Assembly: GCA_963837005.1 (NCBI GenBank) | Contig: CAWIMC010000013.1 | Location: forward strand, 434,001 to 498,000 | Reading direction: 5' to 3' | Length of the DNA stretch: 64,000 nt | Source: CALDTK01 sp963837005 | Lineage (GTDB): Bacteria > Bacteroidota > Bacteroidia > Chitinophagales > Saprospiraceae | The notes under the pieces: generated by a model | Databases searched by the model: none | Seen by the model: only the letters and a program-made list of their open reading frames with translations | Told to the model about the DNA's origin: nothing | Shown here: piece after piece, positions 17,948-25,713 of the stretch | Position numbering within the stretch: the first letter of the stretch is position 1 | Layout: every line of letters starts with the position of its first letter | Program-made: the position numbers and the translations under genes

Positions 17948-19120
17948 CGCCGCACTCCGCGAGATGCCGAGCATCAGGCCCCGCAACTCCGCCAGACCCC
18001 GCAGTCGCCCGATGGCCGAGTAGCCGGGGTTGGTCTTCTTGTGTAAATCGTCGAGCATCTGGTGTCCGTGGTCGGGTCGCATCGGCAAGTCTACGGCTTT
18101 GCGGCCGGCCGCGAGCATCAACTCCCGCACCACCGCATACATGTCCACGTCGCCGTCGAGGTGATCGGCCTCGTAGAAGTCGCCGGCGGCGTTGCGCTTG
18201 GTCGAGCGCAGGTGCACGAAGTGCGTCCGGTCGCCAAACTCGCGCGCCATGGCCGGCAAGTCATTGTCCGCCCGCACGCCGAAGCTGCCGGTACAAAAGC
18301 AGAGTCCGTTGGCGGGCGTGTCTACTTGGCTCAGCAAATGCCGCGCGTCCTCCGCCGTGCTCAAGACCCGCGGTAGCCCGAGGATCGGGAACGGCGGATC
18401 GTCCGGGTGGATGGCCAGGCGCACGCCCGCTTCCTCGGCCACGGGCGCGATCTCGGCGACGAAGGCCACGAGGTTGGCGCGCAGCACCTCCGCGTCGATG
18501 CCCTGGTAGGTCTGCAGGCTTTCGCGAAAACTTGCCAGCCCATCGGCACCCTCCGTCGTCCCGCCCGGCAAGCCCGCGATAATGTTGCGCGTCAAACGCT
18601 CGCGGGCCTCGGCGTCGAGGGCGTCGTAAATTGTTTTGGCGGAAGCCCGCTCCTCGGCGCTGTACTCCGCCTCGTCACCAGTGCGCTGCAACATGTACAG
18701 TTCAAAGGCCGCGAACTCGGACTTATCGAAGCGCAGCGCGCGGCTCCCGTCCGGCATTTCATAATTGAGGTCGGTACGCGTCCAGTCGCAGACGGGCATG
18801 AAGTTGTAGGTTACCACCGGCACGCCGGCCGCACCCAAATCGCGAATGCAGGTCTTGTAATTCTCGATGTAGCGCCGGAAGTCGCCTGAGCGCCGCTTGA
18901 TGTCCTCGTGGACGGGCACGCTCTCCACCACGTCCCAGGTGAGGCCGGCTGCGGCGATAACGGCCTTGCGCTCCTGGATGGCCTCGGGGGTCCAGACTTC
19001 GCCACTCGGGATCTGGTGCAGGGCGGTGACGATGCCGGTGGCACCCGCCTGGCGGATGTCGGCGAGGGACACCGAGTCCGGGGGGCCGTACCAGCGCATG
19101 TGTTGGGAGAGGGGCTTCAT
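17948..19120 (-). CDS. uxuA: mannonate dehydratase
   Basis: The protein of about 390 residues starts with MRWYGPPDSVSLADIRQAGA after a short leader and has the UxuA hallmarks: VVESVPVHEDIKRRSGD, YNFMPVCDWTRTDLNY, RLAIHPDDPPFPILGLPRV, FCTGSFG and DHGHQMLDDL near the end. It dehydrates D-mannonate to KDG. The C-terminus GRLRGLAELRGLMLGI is where homologues stop, yet here the frame continues into the dctP signal peptide, so the exact stop is unclear and the end given is approximate. Two mini-hairpin copies occur (18518 variant and 18634 with a GGAA loop). Confidence 0.9.
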
Positions 19121-19139
19121 ATATACTTATACTGTTGGA

Positions 19140-19205
19140 GGTTTCGGGGTTGGGGCCTGTCACTGCAAACAGCAGTTCGCAGTGACAGGCCCCAACCCCG
19201 AAACC
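19140..19205. repeat. 27-bp perfect inverted repeat in a divergent intergenic region
   Basis: The arms 19140-19166 (beginning GGTTTCGGGGTTGGGG) and 19179-19205 are exactly complementary, with a 12-base loop. The hairpin lies between the divergently transcribed uxuA and uxaA genes, 20 bp upstream of the uxuA start. It could be a regulator site, an attenuator in the uxuA leader or a mobile-element relic. None can be chosen from sequence alone. Confidence 0.7.
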
Positions 19206-19404
19206 TTTACGTCCCGCCGCAATATCTATTACCGGCACAGGATTCACGCCCGCCATACATCCGTATCCCACTCTTTAGACGATTCTACCCCACCTGTCTC
19301 GACGAAAGTATTCCTTCCGAGCGACCGCCGCCGAGGCCAATCCCAATCTTTGTCGCTTGGCTACCCTAGGTTTCCATCACTCCCCGTCTAAAACGAGCAA
19401 CCCT

Positions 19405-19412
19405 TAAATTTG
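19405..19412 (+). promoter_or_regulatory. candidate -7 box upstream of uxaA
   Basis: TAAATTTG matches the Bacteroidetes -7 consensus TAnnTTTG. It lies about 85-100 bp before the uxaA start region in the divergent intergenic region. No good -33 TTTG is found at the usual spacing, so support is partial. Confidence 0.35.
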
Positions 19413-19495
19413 CTAAAACCCTCGGCAAGAGCCGCCTACCTTACCGTGGCCACCATTGCTCTTACTACACCTGTACGTCGAGGACCCCACGGTAC

Positions 19496-21370
19496 TTGCC
19501 TATATACCTGATAGTGAGCCCAGAAGTGACCTACGAGAACCTTTACCACAGTCCACGTACGCTCCTGCTCGACCCAACGGACGACCTCTGCGTCGCGCTC
19601 CACGACCTGGCCGCCGGCGCGACCGTCGAGGTAGCGGGCGTGCGCTTGGTTTTGCCGCAAGGCGTCCCCGCCAAACACAAATTCACCACCCGCGCTATCG
19701 CCGCCGGGGCGCTCGTCCGCATGTACGGCGTCACCATCGGGCAAGCCGTCACCGCCCTACCCGCCGGAAGCCTCGTCACCACCGAGAACCTCGTCCACGC
19801 CGTAGACCCACACAAAACCAGCTGGTCCCCACCCGCGCCCTGGCCCCGCCCAGCGCTCCCGCCCGGGCTGCCGGTGACGTTCGACGGCTACCACCGCGGC
19901 GACGGCAGCGTGGGCGTGGCCAACGTGTGGCTCGTCGTCCCGCTGGTGTTCTGCGAGAACCGCAACGTCGATCTGCTGCAGGCGCACCTCGAGCGACAAC
20001 TCGGCTTCGCGACGGATGAGGCGGAGCGCTTCGACCTGCGGGCCCTCGCGGAGGGCGTGGCCGCGGGCGCCGACGATGCGCAACTTGCGGAGGTTACGAT
20101 CAGCGCCCCGGGGGCGGAAGCGGCGGCGGGAGGTTCGGGATTTGAAACCCTGCGCTCGCCCTACTTCCCGAACGTCGACGGCGTGCGCTTCCTGCGGCAC
20201 GAGGGCGGCTGCGGGGGCACGCGCGGGGACAGCGCCCGGCTCGTGCGGCTGCTGGCGGGCTACCTGTTGCACCCGAACGTGGGCGGCGCCACGGTGCTAA
20301 GTCTCGGCTGCCAGAACGCGCAAGTGGCCGAGCTGCTGGCCGTACTCGCCGAGCGGGATGCGCCTGCCACGCTCACGGGTGCCGGGCCGGGGGTGGCGAC
20401 TGGGACTTACGGTCCGACCAACGATCGCGGACAGACGAGTACGGGCGGGCCGGGGAGTGCGAACTTCCGGACCAACGCGGGCTTACGCTTCGATCCAGAG
20501 AGCACCGCCCCACGCCGCCTCGTGATCGCAGAGCAGCAAGGCGCCGGCGAGGAAGCGCAGTTCCTCACCGACACCCTGCGGCAGACCGTGATCGGGATCG
20601 GGCACGCCAACCGCACCACGCGTAAGCCGGCCCCAGTGAGCGCGCTGTGCCTCGGCCTGGAATGCGGCGGTTCGGATGGTTTCTCGGGCGTGACGGCCAA
20701 CCCGCTGCTCGGCACCGTGAGCGACTGGCTCGTGGCGGCGGGTGGGCGCAGCATCCTGGCGGAGTTCCCGGAGCTCAACGGCGTAGAGGGCGAGCTGATC
20801 GGTCGCTGCGCGCGCGCGGAGGACGCCGATAAGTTCGCTCGCCTCATGTCCGCCTACGCCGCGGCCGCCGAGCGCGCCGGGAGTGGCTTTGCCTACAACC
20901 CCAGCCCGGGCAACATCCGCGAGGGTCTCATCACGGATGCCATGAAGAGCGCCGGAGCGGCGCGCAAGGGCGGCACCGCACCCGTGAGCGCCGTGCTCGA
21001 CTATACCGAACCAGCCGCGCGGCCCGGGCTCCAACTCCTGTGCACGCCCGGCAACGACGTCGAGAGCACCACGGGCCTAGCCGCCTCCGGGGCGCAAATC
21101 ATCGCTTTTACGACTGGCCTCGGTACGCCGACCGGCAATCCCGTGGCGCCGGTCCTAAAGATCTCGAGCAACAGCGAGATCGCCACGCGGCTCGCGGACC
21201 TGATCGACTTCGACGCCGGTGAGCTCCTGCGCGGACGCCGCTCCACCGAAGTACTCGCCGCGGCGTTTTGGCGAAAGCTGATCGCAACCGCGAGCGGGAC
21301 CTACGTTACCAAAGCGGAGCGCCTGCGGCAATTCGACTTCATCCCCTGGCGCCAAGACCTGAGCCTGTAG
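19496..21370 (+). CDS. uxaA: altronate dehydratase
   Basis: The protein of about 620 residues has the two parts of UxaA: an N-terminal SAF-like domain (about 30-115, VAGVRLVLPQGVPAKHKF) and a C-terminal catalytic part with DGYHRGDGSVGVANVWLVVP, GCGGTRGD-type and CLGLECGGSDGFSGVTANP motifs, and KISSNSEIATRLADLIDFDAG near the end. It dehydrates D-altronate to KDG in the galacturonate branch. The longest frame opens with a TTG at 19496; GTG codons at 19514 and 19526 are equally possible starts. Mini-hairpin copies lie at 19650 (GCC stem, GCAA loop) and 21266. Confidence 0.92.
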   Translation: MPIYLIVSPEVTYENLYHSPRTLLLDPTDDLCVALHDLAAGATVEVAGVRLVLPQGVPAKHKFTTRAIAAGALVRMYGVTIGQAVTALPAGSLVTTENLVHAVDPHKTSWSPPAPWPRPALPPGLPVTFDGYHRGDGSVGVANVWLVVPLVFCENRNVDLLQAHLERQLGFATDEAERFDLRALAEGVAAGADDAQLAEVTISAPGAEAAAGGSGFETLRSPYFPNVDGVRFLRHEGGCGGTRGDSARLVRLLAGYLLHPNVGGATVLSLGCQNAQVAELLAVLAERDAPATLTGAGPGVATGTYGPTNDRGQTSTGGPGSANFRTNAGLRFDPESTAPRRLVIAEQQGAGEEAQFLTDTLRQTVIGIGHANRTTRKPAPVSALCLGLECGGSDGFSGVTANPLLGTVSDWLVAAGGRSILAEFPELNGVEGELIGRCARAEDADKFARLMSAYAAAAERAGSGFAYNPSPGNIREGLITDAMKSAGAARKGGTAPVSAVLDYTEPAARPGLQLLCTPGNDVESTTGLAASGAQIIAFTTGLGTPTGNPVAPVLKISSNSEIATRLADLIDFDAGELLRGRRSTEVLAAAFWRKLIATASGTYVTKAERLRQFDFIPWRQDLSL

Positions 21371-21374
21371 CCCT

Positions 21375-22619
21375 ATGGAAGACGTGACGACGGTACTGTT
21401 TGGGGCGGGCAACTTCCAGCGCGGTTTCGCGGCCTGGATGATGTCGCGATTGCGGGAAGCCGGGCACGCCGTGGGGCGGGCTGCGGTAGTACGGCCGACG
21501 CCGGGCGGCAAGTACGAAACCCTGGAGGCGCAGGACTGGCGCTACCACGTCTGGACGCGCGGGCAATACGACGGCGCGACCGTAGACAGCGTAGAACTCG
21601 TGGACGTGATCGCACAAGCCGTGTACCCGTACCAGGACTGGTACTCGTACCTGGCGCTGGCCGAGGTGCCGACGCTCCACACGGTGATCAGCAACACGAC
21701 CGAGGCCGGGATTGTCTTCGATCCCGCGGATAGACGCGAGGAGGAGGCATCGGTCGAGTTCCCGGGCAAGCTTACGGCCTTTCTGTACGCGCGCTACCGC
21801 TGGGCGGAGGGTGATCTGGATTGCGGGCTCGACGTACTGCCCTGCGAGTTGATCGCCGACAACGGTGCGGCGCTGGCGGCATGCGTTCGGCAATACGTAG
21901 AACTATGGGAGCTGGGCGCGGAGTTCCAGCGCTGGATCGACGAGGCCTGCACCTTCACCTCGACGCTCGTCGACCGTATCGTTCCAGGTTTGCCGTTGGG
22001 TCCGCTCAACGGGCAGGCGCGTTTCGCGGATGCGGCGGCGGTGTGCGTCGAGCCGTACCACAGCTGGCTGCTCGAAGACGCGCCCGAGCGAGTCCTGCGG
22101 CACTGGCGTTTTGCGGAAGCGCGACTCAACGTGCGTTCCGTGCCGGACCTCGCGCCCTACCGCGCGCTCAAGGTGCGCCTCCTCAACGCCGTGCACACGA
22201 TGATGGTCCCGGTGGGGCTCACGCACGGCATCGAGACGGTGCGCGCCTTTCGGCAAAACCCGACCTGGGGTCCGTGGCTCGAGGCGCTGATGTACGAAGA
22301 CGTGGCCCCGACCCTGCTCGACGCACTGCCCGCCGCCGAGGTGGAGGCTTTCGCCAAAACGACCTTGGAGCGTTTCGACAACCCCTTCCTCCACCACCGC
22401 CTACAGTCCATTGCCCTAAATGCCGAGAGCAAGTGGCGCACACGCGTCGGGGAGGTGGTGGCGTGGTACACCGAGCGGGGACTGCCGATACCGGGGCGGA
22501 TACGTGAGGCGTGGGCGGCGCAGCAGCGGCTCGATGGGCAGGGCGATAAGGAATCCGCTGAGGACCTGATAGAACTAGCGTCCTGGCTCGGGCTAGCCGT
22601 CGGAAGAGCCACCAAATAA
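21375..22619 (+). CDS. uxaB: tagaturonate reductase
   Basis: The 414-residue protein belongs to the mannitol dehydrogenase/UxaB group: FGAGNFQRGFAAWMM at the N-terminus binds NAD, then VISNTTEAGIVFDP, then LPCELIADNGAAL, then YRALKVRLLNAVHTMMVPVG with the active-site Lys. It reduces tagaturonate to altronate, feeding UxaA, whose stop is five bases upstream, so the two form an operon. Two mini-hairpin copies are at 22245 and 22346, with a variant at 22109. Confidence 0.92.
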   Translation: MEDVTTVLFGAGNFQRGFAAWMMSRLREAGHAVGRAAVVRPTPGGKYETLEAQDWRYHVWTRGQYDGATVDSVELVDVIAQAVYPYQDWYSYLALAEVPTLHTVISNTTEAGIVFDPADRREEEASVEFPGKLTAFLYARYRWAEGDLDCGLDVLPCELIADNGAALAACVRQYVELWELGAEFQRWIDEACTFTSTLVDRIVPGLPLGPLNGQARFADAAAVCVEPYHSWLLEDAPERVLRHWRFAEARLNVRSVPDLAPYRALKVRLLNAVHTMMVPVGLTHGIETVRAFRQNPTWGPWLEALMYEDVAPTLLDALPAAEVEAFAKTTLERFDNPFLHHRLQSIALNAESKWRTRVGEVVAWYTERGLPIPGRIREAWAAQQRLDGQGDKESAEDLIELASWLGLAVGRATK

Positions 22620-22651
22620 TCCTCCAACCAAACAACCAAATCACCCCGCCG
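22620..22651. repeat. short octamer repeat after uxaB
   Basis: CCAACCAAACAACCAAATCA lies between the convergent uxaB and SDR genes. It has only one orientation here. It is the last copy of the octamer family on this side of the uronate cluster. Confidence 0.5.
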
Positions 22652-23467
22652 CTACACCCCACTAAAAGCACTAAAGCCCCCATCCACCGGCACCACCACC
22701 CCATTCACAAAGCTGGACCGCTCATCCACCAGCCACAGCAAGGTACTCAGCAGCTCCTCCGGCTTGCCGAAGCGGCCGGCGGGCGTCTGCGAGACGATGG
22801 TCTGGCCGCGGGCCGTGAGACTGCCGTCGGGATTGGTGAGCAAGGCCCGATTCTGCTCCGCCAAAAAAAAGCCCGGCGCGATGGCGTTGACGCGCAGGCC
22901 CTCGCCGTACTTGGTGCTCAGCTCCACGGCCAGCCACTTGGTGAAGTTGTCGATGCCGGCCTTCGCGGCCGAGTAGCCGACCACGCGGGTGAGGGGCTGC
23001 GAGGCCGCCATGCTCGAAATATTGACGATGCAGCCGGAGCGCTGCTCGGACATAGCTTTCGCGAAAACGAGAGACGGGATCATCGTCCCCAGCAAGTTGA
23101 GGTCGACGACCTTGCGCAGCGCGTCCACCGATAAGTCGAACACACCCTGCTCTGGCGTCACTACGGCCCCGGGCTGGTTGCCGCCGGCCACGTTGACGAG
23201 CACGTCGAGGCGGCCCGCGTCGGCCAGCAGGGCATCGGCGGCGACCTGCACCGAGTCGCGCTCGAGGACATCGCACTCCAGGGCGCGCACGTCGAGCCTG
23301 TCGTCGGTGAAGGGGCGGGTGAGGGCGGCGAGGTCCTTGCCGGGGCGCACGAGCATGTACACTCGGTAGCCCGCCTCGGCGAGGGCGCGCGTGAAGCCGG
23401 AGCCGAGGGCGCCGTTGGCGCCGGTGACGGCGGCGGTGCGGGGGGGCGGGGAAGGAGTCTCTGCCAT
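22652..23467 (-). CDS. SDR oxidoreductase, probable fructuronate reductase (mannonate-forming)
   Basis: About 271 residues with a Rossmann SDR fold: TAAVTGANGALGSGFTRALA at the N-terminus, NVAGG, the catalytic Ser in IVNISSMAAS and YSAAKAGIDNFTKWLAVEL, ending in VPVDGGFSAFSGV. SDRs of this length near uxuA in Bacteroidetes reduce fructuronate to mannonate in place of the classical UxuB. Since no UxuB is seen in the window, that role is likely but inferred. The start ATG at 23467 is one base from the stop of the lyase gene upstream, so it is coupled to the polysaccharide operon. Confidence 0.75.
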   Translation of the reverse strand: MAETPSPPPRTAAVTGANGALGSGFTRALAEAGYRVYMLVRPGKDLAALTRPFTDDRLDVRALECDVLERDSVQVAADALLADAGRLDVLVNVAGGNQPGAVVTPEQGVFDLSVDALRKVVDLNLLGTMIPSLVFAKAMSEQRSGCIVNISSMAASQPLTRVVGYSAAKAGIDNFTKWLAVELSTKYGEGLRVNAIAPGFFLAEQNRALLTNPDGSLTARGQTIVSQTPAGRFGKPEELLSTLLWLVDERSSFVNGVVVPVDGGFSAFSGV

Positions 23468-23468
23468 G

Positions 23469-24680
23469 TTATTTCGAAGTAGCGTTAGGCCAAGTAAGCA
23501 AGGCCAGCTGACTCTGCGACGTATAATACGGTTGGCCCACGAAGCGCCGGTAGAGCCGCGCGAGCGCTGCATCACCGTAGTGGCGGGCGCCGAGGTACAA
23601 AAATGCCGTCGGCTCGGGTTGGAGCTCTGGCTCGATGTCGGTGCCGTAGGTCCAGGTCTTGGGTGCGCGATAGTAAGCAGCCAGTCGGTCGATGCCTTTC
23701 CTGAGGCCGCCGTTCGGTGTTTCGAAAGCCCAGAGGTTGTTGCCGGGGGCACTGGCCAGTTCTGCGAGCACGGCCAGGGCGTCGAGATTGTAGCGCGAGT
23801 AATCCCCGGGCTTCGTGCGCGCGAGTTCCTCGGGGAAGTCACCGGCGGCGTTCATCTGCTGGGTGAGCTGGCGGCGGAACTGCGCCCTCGCCGTATCGAG
23901 GAAGGCTGGCTGCCCGGCGGTTTTGGCGAAAGCCGCTACTTGCGCCCCCCACCAACTCGAGTGGTTGTTGCCATTGTCGCGCTCGTCCTGGCCTTTCTCG
24001 CTCATCACGAGCCAAGTGTTGTACTCGCCGAACCACTGGCGTAGCGCACGTTCTTCGGCTTCGGGTAGCGCCCCGGCAGCCGCCAGGTGATCGACCGACT
24101 GCGCCACGTAAATCAGCGGACGTGTGTCGATAATCCCGATGCCGCGCCCCGTGGTGATGCCCTTGATGGCCTGGCCGTACTCGAGGTTCGGGTTCATGCC
24201 GGTGGCCTCGTCCACGAACCAGGCCCGCAGGTGCCGACGAGCCGCCTCGGCGTACTTCGCGTCGCGGGTGTGGAGGTAGGCCACCGCAAGGGTCGACGTC
24301 ACCTCGGCCATCTCCGCGAGTCCATCGTGGTGCGCGTCGAACATCCCTGGGTTGGACTCACCGTCGCGCCGGACGTAAGGCCCGTCGGGATTCGCCGGAT
24401 CGGGCCACCAGTAGCGACCCTCGGAGTAGTAGTCGTGCGGGCCGCCGGTGCTGTTGGCGGCCGGGTGCAGCGTGATCGGGTCGGGCGCGAGCGCGAGCAC
24501 CGCGTCGGCCTCGGCCACCACGTCGGTGGTGTCGAACCGGAGGTCGGTAGCGGCGGCGACAGTCAACGCGGAAGCCGTCGGCGCTCGCCGTTGGTCGACG
24601 TGCGTACAGGCCATCGCGGCGCACAGCACACAGAGCGTCACGCAGCGCCACAGCAGTACATGCACAGTGCGTTCCTTCAT
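23469..24680 (-). CDS. alginate-lyase-superfamily polysaccharide lyase, lipoprotein
   Basis: The 403-residue protein has a lipoprotein signal (LCVLCAAMAC, Cys about 25). An alpha/alpha-barrel follows with sequences typical of the Alginate_lyase family: HDYYSEGRYWWPDPANPDGP, NPNLEYGQAIKGITTGRGIG, and the catalytic-site region GNNHSSWWGAQVAAFAK. Such lyases split uronate-containing polymers by beta-elimination. The exact polymer (alginate, glucuronan or other) is not evident. A paralogue of similar size is at 40227-41450. The gene sits in a tight operon with GH2, DUF4861 and the SDR. A mini-hairpin copy at 23921 encodes part of the conserved AFAKT segment. Confidence 0.85.
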   Translation of the reverse strand: MKERTVHVLLWRCVTLCVLCAAMACTHVDQRRAPTASALTVAAATDLRFDTTDVVAEADAVLALAPDPITLHPAANSTGGPHDYYSEGRYWWPDPANPDGPYVRRDGESNPGMFDAHHDGLAEMAEVTSTLAVAYLHTRDAKYAEAARRHLRAWFVDEATGMNPNLEYGQAIKGITTGRGIGIIDTRPLIYVAQSVDHLAAAGALPEAEERALRQWFGEYNTWLVMSEKGQDERDNGNNHSSWWGAQVAAFAKTAGQPAFLDTARAQFRRQLTQQMNAAGDFPEELARTKPGDYSRYNLDALAVLAELASAPGNNLWAFETPNGGLRKGIDRLAAYYRAPKTWTYGTDIEPELQPEPTAFLYLGARHYGDAALARLYRRFVGQPYYTSQSQLALLTWPNATSK

Positions 24681-25712
24681 CTAGCGGCATTCGTTTTTGA
24701 CCAGCGCGACGAACTTCTCCGGCGTGTCGATCGCGTCGGTGCCGCGGCTCCAGCCGGCCAGCATCTTGTAGCTCACCTTCGATATATCCTTACCGAACAC
24801 TATCAGGTGGCTTAGGCGGTGATCGCCCTGCGTAGGCCTGTACTCGGCGTCTGCCATGACAGCCATACCAAGGTTTTCGTGGTGGAAACTCTGGTCGCCG
24901 TAGGTGTAGAGCGCCGTGCAGTCGCCCTCCGTGAGCATGTTGGCCGCCGGACCGAGCTTGTTGAGTCCCGTAACGAAGGAGGCGCCTTTCGGCAAAACCC
25001 CTTTCGTGACCGCTAGCGTGACGACCGCGCCGTAATCCCCGGCCGCCAGGCTCCAATCCTGCGTGAGGTCGATGAGTTGATCGCCGACGCGCAGGTCTTG
25101 GAAGTTCGTGCGCAGCGACGCGATCTCGCCGCCGGGACTCGTCACCGACACGGTCTTGCGGCGGCTATCGGACAGTGTGTACAGCGAGTCGCCGACCATC
25201 ACGCCCGAGCTCCCGAAACCGAGGCTCTCGCCCACCTTCAGGATGTCCGCGCCCCAGTCCATGACGTCGTGGTAGTCCCAGCCGACCGTATCCATCACCA
25301 AGTCCGGAACGCGCTTGCCGTAAATGTCGAAGCGGTGGCGCGAGTCCATATAGAAGCGGTAGGCAATCTTGTCGTTCTCGAGCACCGGGCCCTCGAACAT
25401 GACCCACTTGTTTTGCGGCAGCAGTCCGCTGGGCACCTCGACCTCGGTGCGGGTCACGTACGCCCCGGCCACACTGTCCTTGTGGAGCGGGTCGAAGGCG
25501 TAGTCCTGGGTCTTGAGGACCACCTGGGTGCGACGAGCGTTCACGTCGGGCGCCGTAGCGTCGACGTCGGTCTCCACGCCTGCGCTTCCGTTCCCACAGG
25601 CGCTCAGCGCGAAGGCCACGCCCAGTAGCGCGTAGACGTACGGGTGGGTAAGGCGCGCGGGACGGGTTTTGCGGAAACGCGACAGCGAAATCTTCTTGAA
25701 TAGACACAGCAT
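24681..25712 (-). CDS. DUF4861 family lipoprotein
   Basis: The 343-residue product has a lipoprotein signal (VAFALSACGNG). A DUF4861 domain follows, with the WVMFEGPVLENDKIAYRFYM and WDYHDVMDWGADILKVGESL segments, and LTEGDCTALYTYGDQSFHHENLG-type sequence further on. DUF4861 proteins are common in uronate/pectin/ulvan loci and may be lyases or carbohydrate-binding enzymes; activity is not established from sequence. Stop and start codons nearly touch those of the neighbouring lyase and GH2 genes. Mini-hairpin copies at 24984 (GCC stem) and 25667 (GCG stem) show different stem sequences. Confidence 0.75.
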   Translation of the reverse strand: MLCLFKKISLSRFRKTRPARLTHPYVYALLGVAFALSACGNGSAGVETDVDATAPDVNARRTQVVLKTQDYAFDPLHKDSVAGAYVTRTEVEVPSGLLPQNKWVMFEGPVLENDKIAYRFYMDSRHRFDIYGKRVPDLVMDTVGWDYHDVMDWGADILKVGESLGFGSSGVMVGDSLYTLSDSRRKTVSVTSPGGEIASLRTNFQDLRVGDQLIDLTQDWSLAAGDYGAVVTLAVTKGVLPKGASFVTGLNKLGPAANMLTEGDCTALYTYGDQSFHHENLGMAVMADAEYRPTQGDHRLSHLIVFGKDISKVSYKMLAGWSRGTDAIDTPEKFVALVKNECR

Positions 25713-25713
25713 G

